NCBI RefSeq assembly: GCF_900184245.1
Contig: NZ_FXXB01000008.1
Location: forward strand, 1,402,146-1,466,145
DNA: 64,000 nucleotides
Reading direction: 5' to 3'
DNA from: Brachybacterium massiliense
Lineage (GTDB): Bacteria > Actinomycetota > Actinomycetes > Actinomycetales > Dermabacteraceae
Shown here: one piece after another, positions 8,822-16,857 of the stretch
Numbering within the stretch: position 1 is the stretch's first letter
Layout of the letters: the number at the start of each line of letters is the position of its first letter
The notes under the pieces: generated by a model
The model's input: only the letters and a program-made list of their open reading frames with translations
Database searches by the model: none
Told to the model about the DNA's origin: nothing
Made by a program: the position numbers and the translations under genes

Positions 8822-9826
8822 TCAGGCCTTCGCCTCGAGCGCGTCGGCGAGCGAGTTGAAGAACTCGGTGTAGGTCTGGATGGACTCGTTGGTGTAGGTG
8901 TCCGCGGGCATGTAGACGATGTTGCCCTCGGCCACGGCGGTCACCCCGGCGAGCGCCTCGGAGGAGTCGAGCAGCTCGTTGGCCGGGGTGTACTCCGGGT
9001 CGTCGGCGGAGACGGCGGCGTCGCGGTCCATCACCAGGATCCAGTCCGGGTTCGAGTCGGCGATCGCCTCGACGGAGATGTCATCGCCCTGGTGGTCGTC
9101 GCTCGACCCCTCGACCTCGAGCGCGGGGGCCAGTTCGAAGGCGTCGAAGGTCCAGCCGAGCGCACGGCCCAGGCCCGGGGCGATGTAACCGATCTCGCCG
9201 CCGGAGGTGTTCACGGCCATGACGGTGTCGGTGCCGTTGTAGGCGGCGGAGACGCGCTCCATGGCGGCGTCGAGGTCCGCGGCGAGGGTCTCGGCCTCGC
9301 TCTCCTTGCCGAAGATCTGGCCGAGCACGGAGACCTGGCGCTTGAGCTCCTCGGCGAAGGGCTGGTCGTCGCGGGGGTCGAGCTCGAGGATGGTCGCGTC
9401 GGGCGCGAACTTCACGAAGTCATCGTGGAAGTCGGCGAAGCGCTGCCCGTTGATGATCAGGGTGGGCTCGGCGGCGACGACGGCCTCGAGGTCGGGCTCG
9501 CGGTGGCTGCCCAGGTCGATGATCGACTCATCGTCCTTGAGGGGGTTGGTCGACGGCATCAGCGTGCGCGCGGCGGCGGTGAGGGTGACACCCCAGTCCG
9601 CGAGGGTCTCGAAGGTGCGGTTGTCCGTCGCGACCACGGAGGCCGGCGGGATCTCGACGCTCTGGGGGCCGTTGTTGTCCTCGACCTCGATCGTGCCCTC
9701 ACTGGACTCGCCTCCGGCAGCAGGTGCATCGGTCCCCTCCGCTCCTCCGCCGCAGGCGGTCAGGACGAGGCCGAAGGCTCCGGCAGCGGACAGGGCGCCG
9801 AAGTGGCGGCGAGTGAAAGTGGCCAT
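8822..9826 (-). CDS. Iron-siderophore substrate-binding lipoprotein
   Basis: The 334-residue protein is the extracytoplasmic receptor of the importer (FecB/FepB type, periplasmic-binding fold). A twin-arginine-like and lipoprotein signal (TFTRRHFGALSAAG then LVLTACGGG) ends in a lipobox Cys near residue 23. The mature part carries family landmarks such as VVATDNRTFETLADWGV, the hinge region EPDLEAVVAAEPTLIING and the C-terminal lobe with GYIAPGLGRALGW. I choose ATG 9826 since it begins a complete signal peptide; an in-frame start 14 codons upstream would bury it. The DtxR-like box lies 63 bases upstream, so the gene should be iron-repressed. Confidence 0.92.
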   Translation of the reverse strand: MATFTRRHFGALSAAGAFGLVLTACGGGAEGTDAPAAGGESSEGTIEVEDNNGPQSVEIPPASVVATDNRTFETLADWGVTLTAAARTLMPSTNPLKDDESIIDLGSHREPDLEAVVAAEPTLIINGQRFADFHDDFVKFAPDATILELDPRDDQPFAEELKRQVSVLGQIFGKESEAETLAADLDAAMERVSAAYNGTDTVMAVNTSGGEIGYIAPGLGRALGWTFDAFELAPALEVEGSSDDHQGDDISVEAIADSNPDWILVMDRDAAVSADDPEYTPANELLDSSEALAGVTAVAEGNIVYMPADTYTNESIQTYTEFFNSLADALEAKA

Positions 9827-9888
9827 GTGACCGTCTCTTTCTCGGATCGGGCGCCGTGTGCTCGACACCCTGGGAAGCAGGACGCTAC

Positions 9889-9907
9889 TGAGGTTAGCCT
9901 CACCTGT
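9889..9907. promoter_or_regulatory. DtxR/IdeR-type iron box
   Basis: The 19-mer TGAGGTTAGCCTCACCTGT is an interrupted palindrome with the core AGGTTAGCCTCACCT. It fits the known DtxR/IdeR consensus TWAGGTWAGSCTWACCTWA. It sits upstream of the siderophore binding-protein gene, on the side expected for a promoter operator, and an AT-rich stretch follows it (TTTCATTTG). Iron-dependent repression of the four-gene importer is therefore likely. The divergent gene at 10090 has a TAGGGT -10 box at 10022-10027, more than 100 bases away, and is less likely to be controlled from here. Confidence 0.8.
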
Positions 9908-10089
9908 TTCATTTGCACCACCCGGCGGTTGCGTTATTTGGGGAACGTCACCGATTCGTGCTGTGAGGTCGCTCTCACACCGGTGGTCGAACCCCGCCGA
10001 TCGACCCCTCGGGCGGGCCGCTAGGGTGGGCTCCGGCGCAGCGGCGCGGGGCCGCTCGCCGTGGACGACAGCGCTCCGAGGGGGATCGC

Positions 10090-11043
10090 ATGAACGACCG
10101 GAACGGACCGGGCGGGCCGGAGCTGCCCGATTTCTCCGGCGGGGGCGGGTCGGGCCCGGCCCCGCAGCTGCCGGACTTCGCCGGTCGCAGCGAGGGGAGC
10201 GCGACCCCGTCGGCCCCAGGACCCGACGGCCCGCGCGGGGGCGGCCGCAAGGGGCTGTGGCTCGCCGCCGGACTGGGCGGAGCGGGCTGCGTGACGGTAC
10301 TGATCATCGTGCTCGCCCTGGTGCTCTCGCAGACCTTCTTCGGCCCCGACCCCGAGGAGCCGAGCACGGGAGCCGGCACCACCAGCACGCAGGAGGATCC
10401 CGAGTCGGATCGCCCCTCGGAGTACGTGCCCACCGAGGAGGAGACCGACGAGGCCGAGGGTGAGATCACCATGGCCGAGCAGCCCACCGTCGAGTGCACG
10501 ATCCTCGAGAACTCGCCCAGCACCGAGCAGGTGGCGGGCGCGGTGCGCGGCGGAGGACTCGAGTTCACCGCGGTCGACGGGTGGGACGTGGGCACCGACT
10601 GGAGCGGCTCTTCCGCCTACCAGGTGGACGCGCACTGGGCGCATCAGGCGGTGGAGAACGGCTGGTACTCGACGTCCTCGGTCGCCGCGGTCGAATGGCC
10701 GCAGGAGGAGGGTGGATACCCCGGGGCGAAGGAGACCGCGCGCGCGATCTTCCAGTGCGGCGTGAGCCGTGAGGACGTCCAGGCGATCTACGGCTCCCCC
10801 GCCGAGCTCGTGGACTACCGCGAGGAGTCCACCACGATCGACGGCCATCCGGCCTGGGTGGTCAGCGCCGATGTACAGCTCGCCGACGCCGCGATGTTCC
10901 ACACGACCGATGCCTGGCGCCTGGTGGTGATCGTGGTGGATGCCCCGGCCGGGCCGGCCGTCTTCCACGGCGGCGCGGCCGTCGGACACGAGCAGCAGGT
11001 CGCGGACCTCGAGGTGATGGTGGAGAGCCTGCGGGTGCTCTGA
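10090..11043 (+). CDS. Membrane-anchored protein with Pro/Gly-rich cytoplasmic tail
   Basis: I do not recognise the family. The 317-residue protein has a Pro/Gly-rich N-terminus of about 55 residues with two similar blocks (GPELPDFSGGGG and APQLPDFAGRSE). One transmembrane helix follows near residues 57-82 (LWLAAGLGGAGCVTVLIIVLALVL), then an acidic Thr/Glu-rich stalk and a roughly 190-residue outer domain with two Cys (VECTIL and FQCGVSR). The topology resembles many actinobacterial type II membrane proteins of unknown function. A clear purine-rich ribosome site (GAGGGGGA) precedes the ATG. Neighbours, an iron importer and a DoxX gene, give no firm clue. Confidence 0.75.
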   Translation: MNDRNGPGGPELPDFSGGGGSGPAPQLPDFAGRSEGSATPSAPGPDGPRGGGRKGLWLAAGLGGAGCVTVLIIVLALVLSQTFFGPDPEEPSTGAGTTSTQEDPESDRPSEYVPTEEETDEAEGEITMAEQPTVECTILENSPSTEQVAGAVRGGGLEFTAVDGWDVGTDWSGSSAYQVDAHWAHQAVENGWYSTSSVAAVEWPQEEGGYPGAKETARAIFQCGVSREDVQAIYGSPAELVDYREESTTIDGHPAWVVSADVQLADAAMFHTTDAWRLVVIVVDAPAGPAVFHGGAAVGHEQQVADLEVMVESLRVL

Positions 11044-11050
11044 TCCCGGC

Positions 11051-11467
11051 TCAGTCCTCCGCGGTCTTCTTCCCCTCGGACAGCAGCAGCGCCGCGGCGA
11101 TCGCGAGCAGCCAGCTGTCCTTGGCGAGCGAGGTGCCGTCCTGGGTGGGGCGCACGCCGTCCGCCTCGGTCATGCCGGGGGTGCGCAGGTACATCGACAT
11201 CATCGAGCCGGAGAAGGCGGCCAGGCCCAGGCCGGCGACCTTGCGGGGCACGAAGGGCAGCAGCAGGGAGGCGCCCACGGCGATCTCGCCGTAGCTGAGG
11301 AACTTCCCGAACTGCTCGGGGGTGAGCTTGCCCAGCGGGGGCACGCCCTGGGCGGCCATGCCCTGGAGCGCCTCGGCCATCTCGGCGGGCATGCCGAGCT
11401 TGCCGATGCCGGAGTTGAGGATGAAGGCGCCGGGGACGGCGCGCAGGACGGCGGTGCTGAGGGACAT
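11051..11467 (-). CDS. DoxX-family membrane protein
   Basis: The 138-residue protein has about four hydrophobic segments and the DoxX family start: AVPGAFILNSGIGKLGMPAE, followed by GEIAVGASLLLPFVPRKVAGLGLA. The family occurs in small quinone- or thiol-stress-related membrane complexes, but its reaction is unsettled. The ATG at 11467 has a GGAAGG ribosome site 6 bases upstream. The open frame continues far upstream without signal-like sequence, and I leave that part out. An AT-rich stretch (TTTCATTTTCAACCAT) lies just in front and shares the 9-mer TTTCAACCA with the promoter of the oxidoreductase at 43275. It converges with the preceding gene with a 7-base gap. Confidence 0.82.
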   Translation of the reverse strand: MSLSTAVLRAVPGAFILNSGIGKLGMPAEMAEALQGMAAQGVPPLGKLTPEQFGKFLSYGEIAVGASLLLPFVPRKVAGLGLAAFSGSMMSMYLRTPGMTEADGVRPTQDGTSLAKDSWLLAIAAALLLSEGKKTAED

Positions 11468-11590
11468 GGGGATCCTTCCAGGAGAACTCTGTTTCATTTT
11501 CAACCATACGTCCGTGGGGCGGCGCTGTCGACCCCCGCCTGCGCGCAGACACGAGACTGGGACGATGACCTTCTCCCCCGCCGGACCGCG

Positions 11591-12454
11591 ATGAGCACGA
11601 TCGCCCTGGCCATGGTGCTGCTGGCCGCGCTCTGCCACGCGATCTGGAACCTCGCGGCGAAGCGGGTGGGAGAGGGAGGCTACGCCTTCGTGTGGCTCTA
11701 CGACCTCGCCTCGGTGGCGCTGTGGGCGCCGCTCGCCGTCGGTGTGCTGATGGCCTCCGGGATCGGGCTGTCCCCGACGCTGCTGCTGGCCACCGCCGTC
11801 TCCGGGGTGCTCCACATCGCCTACCAGCTCGCCCTCCAGACCGGCTACGCCCGGGCGGACCTGGGGATCGTCTACCCGGTGGCCCGCGGTGCGGGGCCGG
11901 TGCTGAGCATGGCGGTGGCGATCCTGGTGCTCGGCGAACGGCCCGGCTGGCTGGCCGCCGCGGGCGCGCTGGTGGTGGTGGCCGGGATCGTGGTGGTCGC
12001 GACCGGCCGCTCCGCCGCGGGCCGGCACGGGGTGCGCGCCGGCGTGGCCTGGGGCGCCGCGACGGGGCTCGCGATCGCGGCGTACACCCTGTGGGACAGC
12101 TTCTCGGTCACCGTGCTCGAGGCTCCGCCGATCCCGTACTTCGTGATCAGCTGCCTGTGGCAGGTGGTGCTGCTGACCCCGCAGCTGCTGCGCGGCCACC
12201 GGAGCAGCATCCGGCCGGTGCTGGTGCGGCACTGGCGCGAGATCGCGCTGGTCGCGGCGCTCTCCCCGCTCGCCTACGTGCTGGTGCTGACCGCGATGCG
12301 CACCGCGCCGGTCTCGCTCGTGGCCCCTGCCCGGGAGTCGAGCATCGTGGTGGGATCGCTGCTGGCCTGGTGGCTGTTCAGGGAGCCGGATCTGTGGCGC
12401 CGCCTGCTGGGCGCGGGGATCGTGCTGGGCGGGATCGTGCTGATCGCGCTCTGA
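11591..12454 (+). CDS. EamA/DMT-family transporter
   Basis: This 287-residue protein has about ten hydrophobic helices arranged as two EamA repeats, typical of drug/metabolite exporters. Landmarks are LLAALCHAIWNLAAKRVG at the start, YPVARGAGPVLSMAVAILVLGERPGWLAAAGALVVVAGI closing repeat one, and APARESSIVVGSLLAWWLFREPDLWRRLLGAGIVLGGIVLIAL closing repeat two. The substrate cannot be predicted. The ATG lacks a good ribosome site, so translation may start from a short or absent leader. A hairpin between this gene and the convergent methyltransferase may end both transcripts. Confidence 0.88.
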   Translation: MSTIALAMVLLAALCHAIWNLAAKRVGEGGYAFVWLYDLASVALWAPLAVGVLMASGIGLSPTLLLATAVSGVLHIAYQLALQTGYARADLGIVYPVARGAGPVLSMAVAILVLGERPGWLAAAGALVVVAGIVVVATGRSAAGRHGVRAGVAWGAATGLAIAAYTLWDSFSVTVLEAPPIPYFVISCLWQVVLLTPQLLRGHRSSIRPVLVRHWREIALVAALSPLAYVLVLTAMRTAPVSLVAPARESSIVVGSLLAWWLFREPDLWRRLLGAGIVLGGIVLIAL

Positions 12455-12465
12455 AGGATCTGAAG

Positions 12466-12497
12466 GGCCGCGCGGGGGCGGCGCGGGAGGCGCGGCC
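12466..12497. terminator. Possible convergent terminator hairpin
   Basis: GGCCGCGC at 12466-12473 can pair with GCGCGGCC at 12490-12497 across a 16-base loop. It lies between the stops of the EamA gene and the methyltransferase. It has no T-tract, and in so GC-rich a region such pairing can arise by chance. Confidence 0.35.
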
Positions 12498-13325
12498 TCA
12501 GGCGCGCGCGATGATCTCGCCGTGCAGCAGGACGAACCAGGCCTCGCGCTGCTCGGCCCAGTCCCGGAAGCCCTCGGCGAGCGCGGCACGCTCGTCGGCG
12601 TCGGCCCATCCCTCGTGCTCGAGCTGCTCGGCGAAGGGCCCGACGACCAGGCGCCCGGCACAGGTCGAGGCCCAGCCGCGACGGGTCTCGGGAGTCGCGT
12701 GCAGCCAGGTCGAGGCACTCGGGGAGACCTCCTCGAAGCCGGCCTCGTGGGCCCAGGCCAGCAGGCGCCGCCCGGCGTCCGGGGTGCCGCCGTTGCGGCG
12801 TGCCGCCCGCAGGTAGAGGGCGAGCCAGCGCTCGAGGGAGGGCAACTCGGGCCACCACCGGAAGCCCTCGTAGTCGCTGTCGCGCACCGCGACGATCCCG
12901 GCCGGGCGGGTGACGCGGCGGAACTGCTCGAGCGCCCTCACCGGGTCGGACAGATGCTGGAGCACCTGATGAGCGTGGACCACGTCGAAGGAGTCGTCCT
13001 CGAAGGGGAGTCGGTGCGCATCGCCCACCCTCACCTCGACCTCGCCGAGGCCCTGCCGCGCGAGCTCGGTGCGGGTGATGGCCGCGGCGCCCTCGTGCAC
13101 CTCGAGTGCGACCACGCCGGAGGGGCCGACGATCCGGGCGAGGTCCGCGGTGAGGGTGCCGGCGCCGCTGCCCACGTCCAGCAGGCGCATCCCCTCCTCC
13201 AGGTGCGGCAGCAGGTGCGCGGCGGAGTTCTGCGCGGTGCGGTGGCGGTGGGAGGCGAGCACCGCCTCGCCGTAGCCGTGCGTGTAGAGGCCGCCGCCCT
13301 CGATCCCCTCGAGCTGCTCGTGCAT
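12498..13325 (-). CDS. SAM-dependent methyltransferase (UbiE/class I)
   Basis: The 275-residue protein has the class I SAM fold motifs in order: motif I LLDVGSGAGTLTADLA near residue 48, acidic end of strand 2 VALEVHE, motif with GDAHRLPFEDDSFDVVHAHQVLQHL near 100-125, then PAGIVAVRDSDYEG. The C-terminal third is specific and gives no substrate hint. The start ATG at 13325 is preceded, 7 bases upstream, by a TAGGTT box and has no ribosome site, which suggests a leaderless message. It stands divergent to the nucleobase permease 247 bases away. The gap shows no other recognisable element. Confidence 0.88.
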   Translation of the reverse strand: MHEQLEGIEGGGLYTHGYGEAVLASHRHRTAQNSAAHLLPHLEEGMRLLDVGSGAGTLTADLARIVGPSGVVALEVHEGAAAITRTELARQGLGEVEVRVGDAHRLPFEDDSFDVVHAHQVLQHLSDPVRALEQFRRVTRPAGIVAVRDSDYEGFRWWPELPSLERWLALYLRAARRNGGTPDAGRRLLAWAHEAGFEEVSPSASTWLHATPETRRGWASTCAGRLVVGPFAEQLEHEGWADADERAALAEGFRDWAEQREAWFVLLHGEIIARA

Positions 13326-13572
13326 GCGGCCGAACCTAACGGCGCCGCTCCTCTCCCACCAGGGACGCCCGGGCAGCGGACGCCCCAGCCGTCAGCGGGC
13401 GTCGTCGGGGGCCGACGGGCTGGGCGGGGCTCGCGCCGTCCTCTTCCCGTCCCGCGCCGCGCCCTTGCCGAACACTTCCTGTCGCATCGACATGCACTCG
13501 TGGGAGACTGCAGGGCAGTCCGAGTCTTCCCTCCCTCCAGGCCCAGCGGGCCCTTTCCTCCCCGGAGCTGCC

Positions 13573-15045
13573 ATGACCGCACCCGAGAACTCTTCCGCGA
13601 CCGCACCGATCGGCGGCCTCGGAGTCATCGAGACCGCCGGCATCGAGATCATCGCCGAGTCGGAGCGGACCGCGAAGCCGCGGGATCTGATCTGGCCCTG
13701 GTTCGCCGCGAACGTCTCCGTGTTCGGGATGAGCTACGGCTCCTACCTGATCGGCTTCGGCATCAGCTTCGTGCAGGCCACGATCGTGGCGGTGATCGGC
13801 ATCGTGATCAGCTTCCTGCTGTGCGGTCTGGTCGCGATCGCCGGCAAGCGCGGCAGCGTCCCCACGATGGTGCTCTCGCGCGCCGCCTTCGGGGTGCACG
13901 GGCAGAAGGTGCCCGGTGTGGTCTCGTGGCTGACCTCGATCGGCTGGGAGACGGTGCTGGCGATCTCCGCGGTGCTCGCCACCGCGACCGTGCTGGACGT
14001 GCTGGGCATCGCCTCGGGCACCGCGGTGACGGTGATCGCCGCGATAGCGATCGCGGCGCTGATCGTCGGCGCGAGCGTGCTGGGCTATCACACCATCATG
14101 CGCCTGCAGTCGATCCTGACCTGGGCGACCGGCGCGATGACCATCCTGTTCATGATCCTCACGATCCCGCACATCGACTGGCAGGCCGTGGCCTCGATGC
14201 CGCACGGCTCCCCGCAGGCGATGATCGGCGCGCTGGTGATGGTGATGACCGGCTTCGGCCTGGGCTGGATCAACATCGCCGCGGACTGGTCGCGCTACCA
14301 GAAGCGCTCGGCGTCGGATGGCTCGATCGTGCTGTGGAACACCGTGGGCGGGGCCGCCGCCCCGGTGGTGCTGGTGATCTTCGGCCTGCTGCTGGCCGGC
14401 TCGGATCCCGCGCTGAACGACGCCATCGGCGGCGACCCGATCGGCGCGCTGATCACGATCCTGCCGCTGTGGGCACTGATCCCGTTCTGGATCGTGGCGG
14501 TGCTGACCCTGGTCTCCGGCGCGGTCCTGGGCATCTACTCCTCGGGGCTGACGCTGATCAGCCTGGGCATCGACATCCCCCGCCCGGCCGCCGCCGCGAT
14601 CGACGGGCTGATCCTCACCGTCGGCACCATCTGGGTGGCGTTCTTCGCGACCAGCTTCATCGGCCCGTTCCAGAGCTTCCTGATCACGCTCGGCGTGCCG
14701 ATCGCGGCCTGGGCAGGGATCCTGATCGCCGACGTGCTCTCGCGCCGCGCCGCCTACGACGAGCGGGCGCTGTTCGACCCCACCGGCCGCTACGGCGCCT
14801 TCGACTGGACCTCGATCCTCACCATGGTGATCGCCTCGGTGCTCGGCTGGGGCCTGGTGCTGAACTCCGACGCCGAGGCCGCCCCGTGGAACAACTGGCA
14901 GGGCTACCTGCTGGACGCGTTCGGGCTGACCGAGACCAACTGGGCGTACTCCAACATCGGGGTGCTGCTCGCGCTGGTGCTCGGCTTCGCGGTGACCTTC
15001 GTGGCACGGCGGGGGAGGATCCGCGCCCAGGAGCAGGGCGCATGA
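13573..15045 (+). CDS. NCS1-family nucleobase permease (cytosine/purine type)
   Basis: The 490-residue membrane protein has about twelve helices and fits the NCS1 cation-nucleobase symporter family (CodB-like): DLIWPWFAANVSVFGMSYGSYLIG at helix 1, GKRGSVPTMVLSRAAFGVHGQKVPGVVSWLTSIGWETVLA near 100, and MTGFGLGWINIAADWSRYQ near 235, where NCS1 proteins bind substrate. I place the start at ATG 13573, which gives the usual hydrophilic N-terminus; a frame from 13324 only adds non-conserved sequence. Its stop overlaps the next start (ATGA), so transporter and hydrolase are probably coupled. The exact substrate is not resolved. Confidence 0.9.
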   Translation: MTAPENSSATAPIGGLGVIETAGIEIIAESERTAKPRDLIWPWFAANVSVFGMSYGSYLIGFGISFVQATIVAVIGIVISFLLCGLVAIAGKRGSVPTMVLSRAAFGVHGQKVPGVVSWLTSIGWETVLAISAVLATATVLDVLGIASGTAVTVIAAIAIAALIVGASVLGYHTIMRLQSILTWATGAMTILFMILTIPHIDWQAVASMPHGSPQAMIGALVMVMTGFGLGWINIAADWSRYQKRSASDGSIVLWNTVGGAAAPVVLVIFGLLLAGSDPALNDAIGGDPIGALITILPLWALIPFWIVAVLTLVSGAVLGIYSSGLTLISLGIDIPRPAAAAIDGLILTVGTIWVAFFATSFIGPFQSFLITLGVPIAAWAGILIADVLSRRAAYDERALFDPTGRYGAFDWTSILTMVIASVLGWGLVLNSDAEAAPWNNWQGYLLDAFGLTETNWAYSNIGVLLALVLGFAVTFVARRGRIRAQEQGA

Positions 15046-15608
15046 ACTCCGCCCCCTGGCTGCTGGTGATCGATCCGCAGCGGATCTTCGCCGATCCCTC
15101 CTCCGAGTGGTGCTCGCCGTTCTTCCCTCCCGCGATGGAGAACATCGCACGTCTCGCGGCGGCGGTGGGCCCGGAGCGCACGCTGGTCACCCGCTGGCTG
15201 CCGACGGCGGATCGTGAGACCGCCTGGGGCGACTACTACCGCGCCTGGCCCTTCGCGGACGTCTCGCCGGAGGATCCGCGCTACGAGCTGGTGGAGGCGG
15301 CCCGAGGTCTCTCCGCCCATCCCACGATCGATGAGCCGACCTTCGGGAAGTGGGGGTCGCAGCTCGCCCAGCGTGTGGGCTGGGAGCAGAACCCGCGCAC
15401 GCATCTGCTGGTCACGGGCGTGACCACGGACTGCTGCGTGATCTCGACGGTGCTGCCTGCGGCTGATGCCGGGGTGCGCCTGACCGTGGTCACCGACGCG
15501 GTCGCCCACTCGGCCGCGGAGAACGGGCCACCGGCGCTGCACACCATGAGCCTGTTCCCGCCGCAGGTGGACCTGCGCAGCACCGATCAGGTGCTCGGCG
15601 GGGCCTGA
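15042..15608 (+). CDS. Cysteine hydrolase, isochorismatase-like
   Basis: The 188-residue protein has the isochorismatase-like hydrolase triad: Asp11 (LLVIDPQRIF), Lys103 (TFGKWGS) and the nucleophile Cys132 in TGVTTDCCVIS, with the preceding cis-peptide motif. The family splits C-N or vinyl-ether bonds in small amides and includes nicotinamidases, ureidoacrylate and carbamoyl hydrolases. Translational overlap with the NCS1 permease suggests that it acts on an imported nucleobase-derived amide. That is inference from context. The long open frame upstream of 15042 in the same phase is not coding. Confidence 0.88.
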   Translation: MNSAPWLLVIDPQRIFADPSSEWCSPFFPPAMENIARLAAAVGPERTLVTRWLPTADRETAWGDYYRAWPFADVSPEDPRYELVEAARGLSAHPTIDEPTFGKWGSQLAQRVGWEQNPRTHLLVTGVTTDCCVISTVLPAADAGVRLTVVTDAVAHSAAENGPPALHTMSLFPPQVDLRSTDQVLGGA

Positions 15609-15615
15609 CCGAACC

Positions 15616-16305
15616 TCACCAGCGGTTGGTGACATCCTCGGCGAAGCCCTCGATGCCGTCGACGCTGACCCGCTCACCCTGGTCTCCGAGCTTCTCGATC
15701 TGCAGCTGGAGCCCGGGGGCACGGCCGGAGGCGTTCCCGGACCCGAGGGAGCCGGGCAGGCTCGCACCGATCCCGAACGGGACGATGGCCAGCTTCTGGA
15801 GCACCTCTCCGCTCTCCCGGTCCAGCAGCCACACCGAGTGCAGCGCGATGTAGTCGACGTGGGAGACAGTCACCGCGAGGATGTGCCGCTGGGTGATGAC
15901 GTTCCAGTACTCCCAGCGCTTGTTGCGGCCCCAACGCCGACGGCCTCCCTGGCGTGCACCGATCCCGGAGGTGTTGTGAAGGGGCTGCCGCACGTTTTGG
16001 TGACAGTTAGGGTCGTAGACGCTGCCTCCGAGACTGAGCGCCACTCCCTTGATGGTGAGCTCGTCCGCGATGTCCCTCGCGTCCGGGAGCGAGCGGGCCA
16101 GCCGGTCGAGCTTGGTCACCACCAGGGTGTCGCCGTCCCGGGTCGCGGCCAGCGCTTCGCGCAGCCCGGGCCGGGCGCGGGTCGTTCCGGTCAGGCCGTG
16201 GTCGAAGTAGATGTTCTTGTTCTCGACTCCGAGGCGCTCGAGTGCTTCCCGTTGGGCGGAGAGGTCTTGCTCGAGAGTCGAGACGCGCGCGTAGCCGACA
16301 TGCAT
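15616..16305 (-). pseudogene. Truncated serine resolvase fused in frame to a DUF2804-like fragment
   Basis: Residues 1-99 of this 229-codon frame are a serine recombinase catalytic domain of the Tn3-resolvase/ParA type: YARVSTLEQDLSAQ with nucleophile Ser9, FDHGLTGTTRARPGL, and VTKLDRLARSLPDARDIADEL with the active-site arginines. Homology stops at GGSVYDP, where resolvases normally continue into the long dimer helix and HTH. From about residue 105 the frame reads as a different family: RQPLHNTSGIG, then RNKRWEYWNVITQRHILAVTV and HVDYIALHSVW, which resembles the N-terminal half of DUF2804 proteins. The fragment ends at a stop beside the hydrolase gene, so its C-terminal half is missing too. 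Without helix E and HTH the protein is unlikely to recombine DNA. Start ATG 16305 begins the conserved MHVGYARVS. Confidence 0.8.
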
Positions 16306-16345
16306 GTCCCCAGAATTGCAGTTGCCCTCCACTCACCGCCGATGT

Positions 16346-16420
16346 CACCGTACGGGTCTTGCGTACATGACGATCCCTCATAAAAAGTCGTCGAGGAGGA
16401 AGCTCGCACGACGTACGGTG
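16346..16420. promoter_or_regulatory. Inverted repeat upstream of the resolvase, possible res-site remnant
   Basis: CACCGTACG at 16346-16354 is repeated in inverted form as CGTACGGTG at 16412-16420. The pair lies in the 192-base gap between the divergent resolvase and sensor genes, the place where serine resolvases keep their res site. Only one pair of half-sites is clear, so a complete three-subsite res region is not shown. Confidence 0.35.
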
Positions 16421-16469
16421 AAGGATCCCCTTACGGGCATGCGATCTGGGCTGACGCCCGCGACCGAGT

Positions 16470-16503
16470 GTTCAGTGCGTGCTGTATAGTTCAGTGCATG
16501 CTG
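16470..16503 (+). promoter_or_regulatory. Promoter and direct-repeat operator of the cadmium sensor
   Basis: GTTCAGTGCGTGCTG (16470-16484) is repeated as GTTCAGTGCATGCTG (16489-16503), with one difference and a 19-base period, about two helical turns. Between them lies a -10 box TATAGT (16485-16490), seven bases before the ATG at 16498. The second repeat covers the start codon. A metal-responsive repressor bound to both copies would block RNA polymerase. Transcription should begin at or next to the ATG, giving a leaderless message. Confidence 0.65.
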
Positions 16504-16857
16504 ACTATTGCTTCGCGTCTCGACGTGATGAACCGCCTGGGTCGTGCACTGGCCGACCCCACTCGATCCCGGATCATCTTGACCCTGCTCGACCATCCCG
16601 CTTACCCGGCGGAACTGGCCCGAGATCTGGACCTGACACGCCCGAACGTGTCCAACCACCTGGCATGCCTGCGCGATTGCGGGATCGTCGCCTCCGAGCC
16701 CGAGGGTCGTCGGACACGATATGAGATCGCCGATTCGCACCTGGCGCAGGCGCTGACGGCACTGGTCGATGCCACCCTGGCAGTGGACGAAGACGCCCCG
16801 TGCATCGATCCCGCCTGCTCGCTTCCCGGATGCGACGCAGCTGGGGAGGGCGCATGA
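16498..16857 (+). CDS. cmtR: ArsR/SmtB-family Cd/Pb sensor, CmtR-like
   Basis: The 119-residue winged-helix repressor closely resembles mycobacterial CmtR: LGRALADPTRSRIILTLLD, then the recognition helix TRPNVSNHLACLRDCGIV, then RRTRYEIADSHLAQAL. The metal ligands known in CmtR (Cys57, Cys61 and Cys102) are present at the same residue numbers (LACLRDC and APCID). Two more Cys (107 and 112) add a possible second site. It should repress itself and the CadD-like gene until Cd(II) or Pb(II) binds. I choose ATG 16498 from homology and promoter position; an upstream in-frame start would lie inside the operator. The stop overlaps the next gene start (ATGA). Confidence 0.88.
   Translation: MLTIASRLDVMNRLGRALADPTRSRIILTLLDHPAYPAELARDLDLTRPNVSNHLACLRDCGIVASEPEGRRTRYEIADSHLAQALTALVDATLAVDEDAPCIDPACSLPGCDAAGEGA

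Noticed and set aside
12522-15041. Long plus-strand frame running into the cysteine hydrolase gene
   Set aside because: The part before 15042 overlaps the methyltransferase and is out of phase with the NCS1 permease. Only the segment from ATG 15042 shows conserved motifs.
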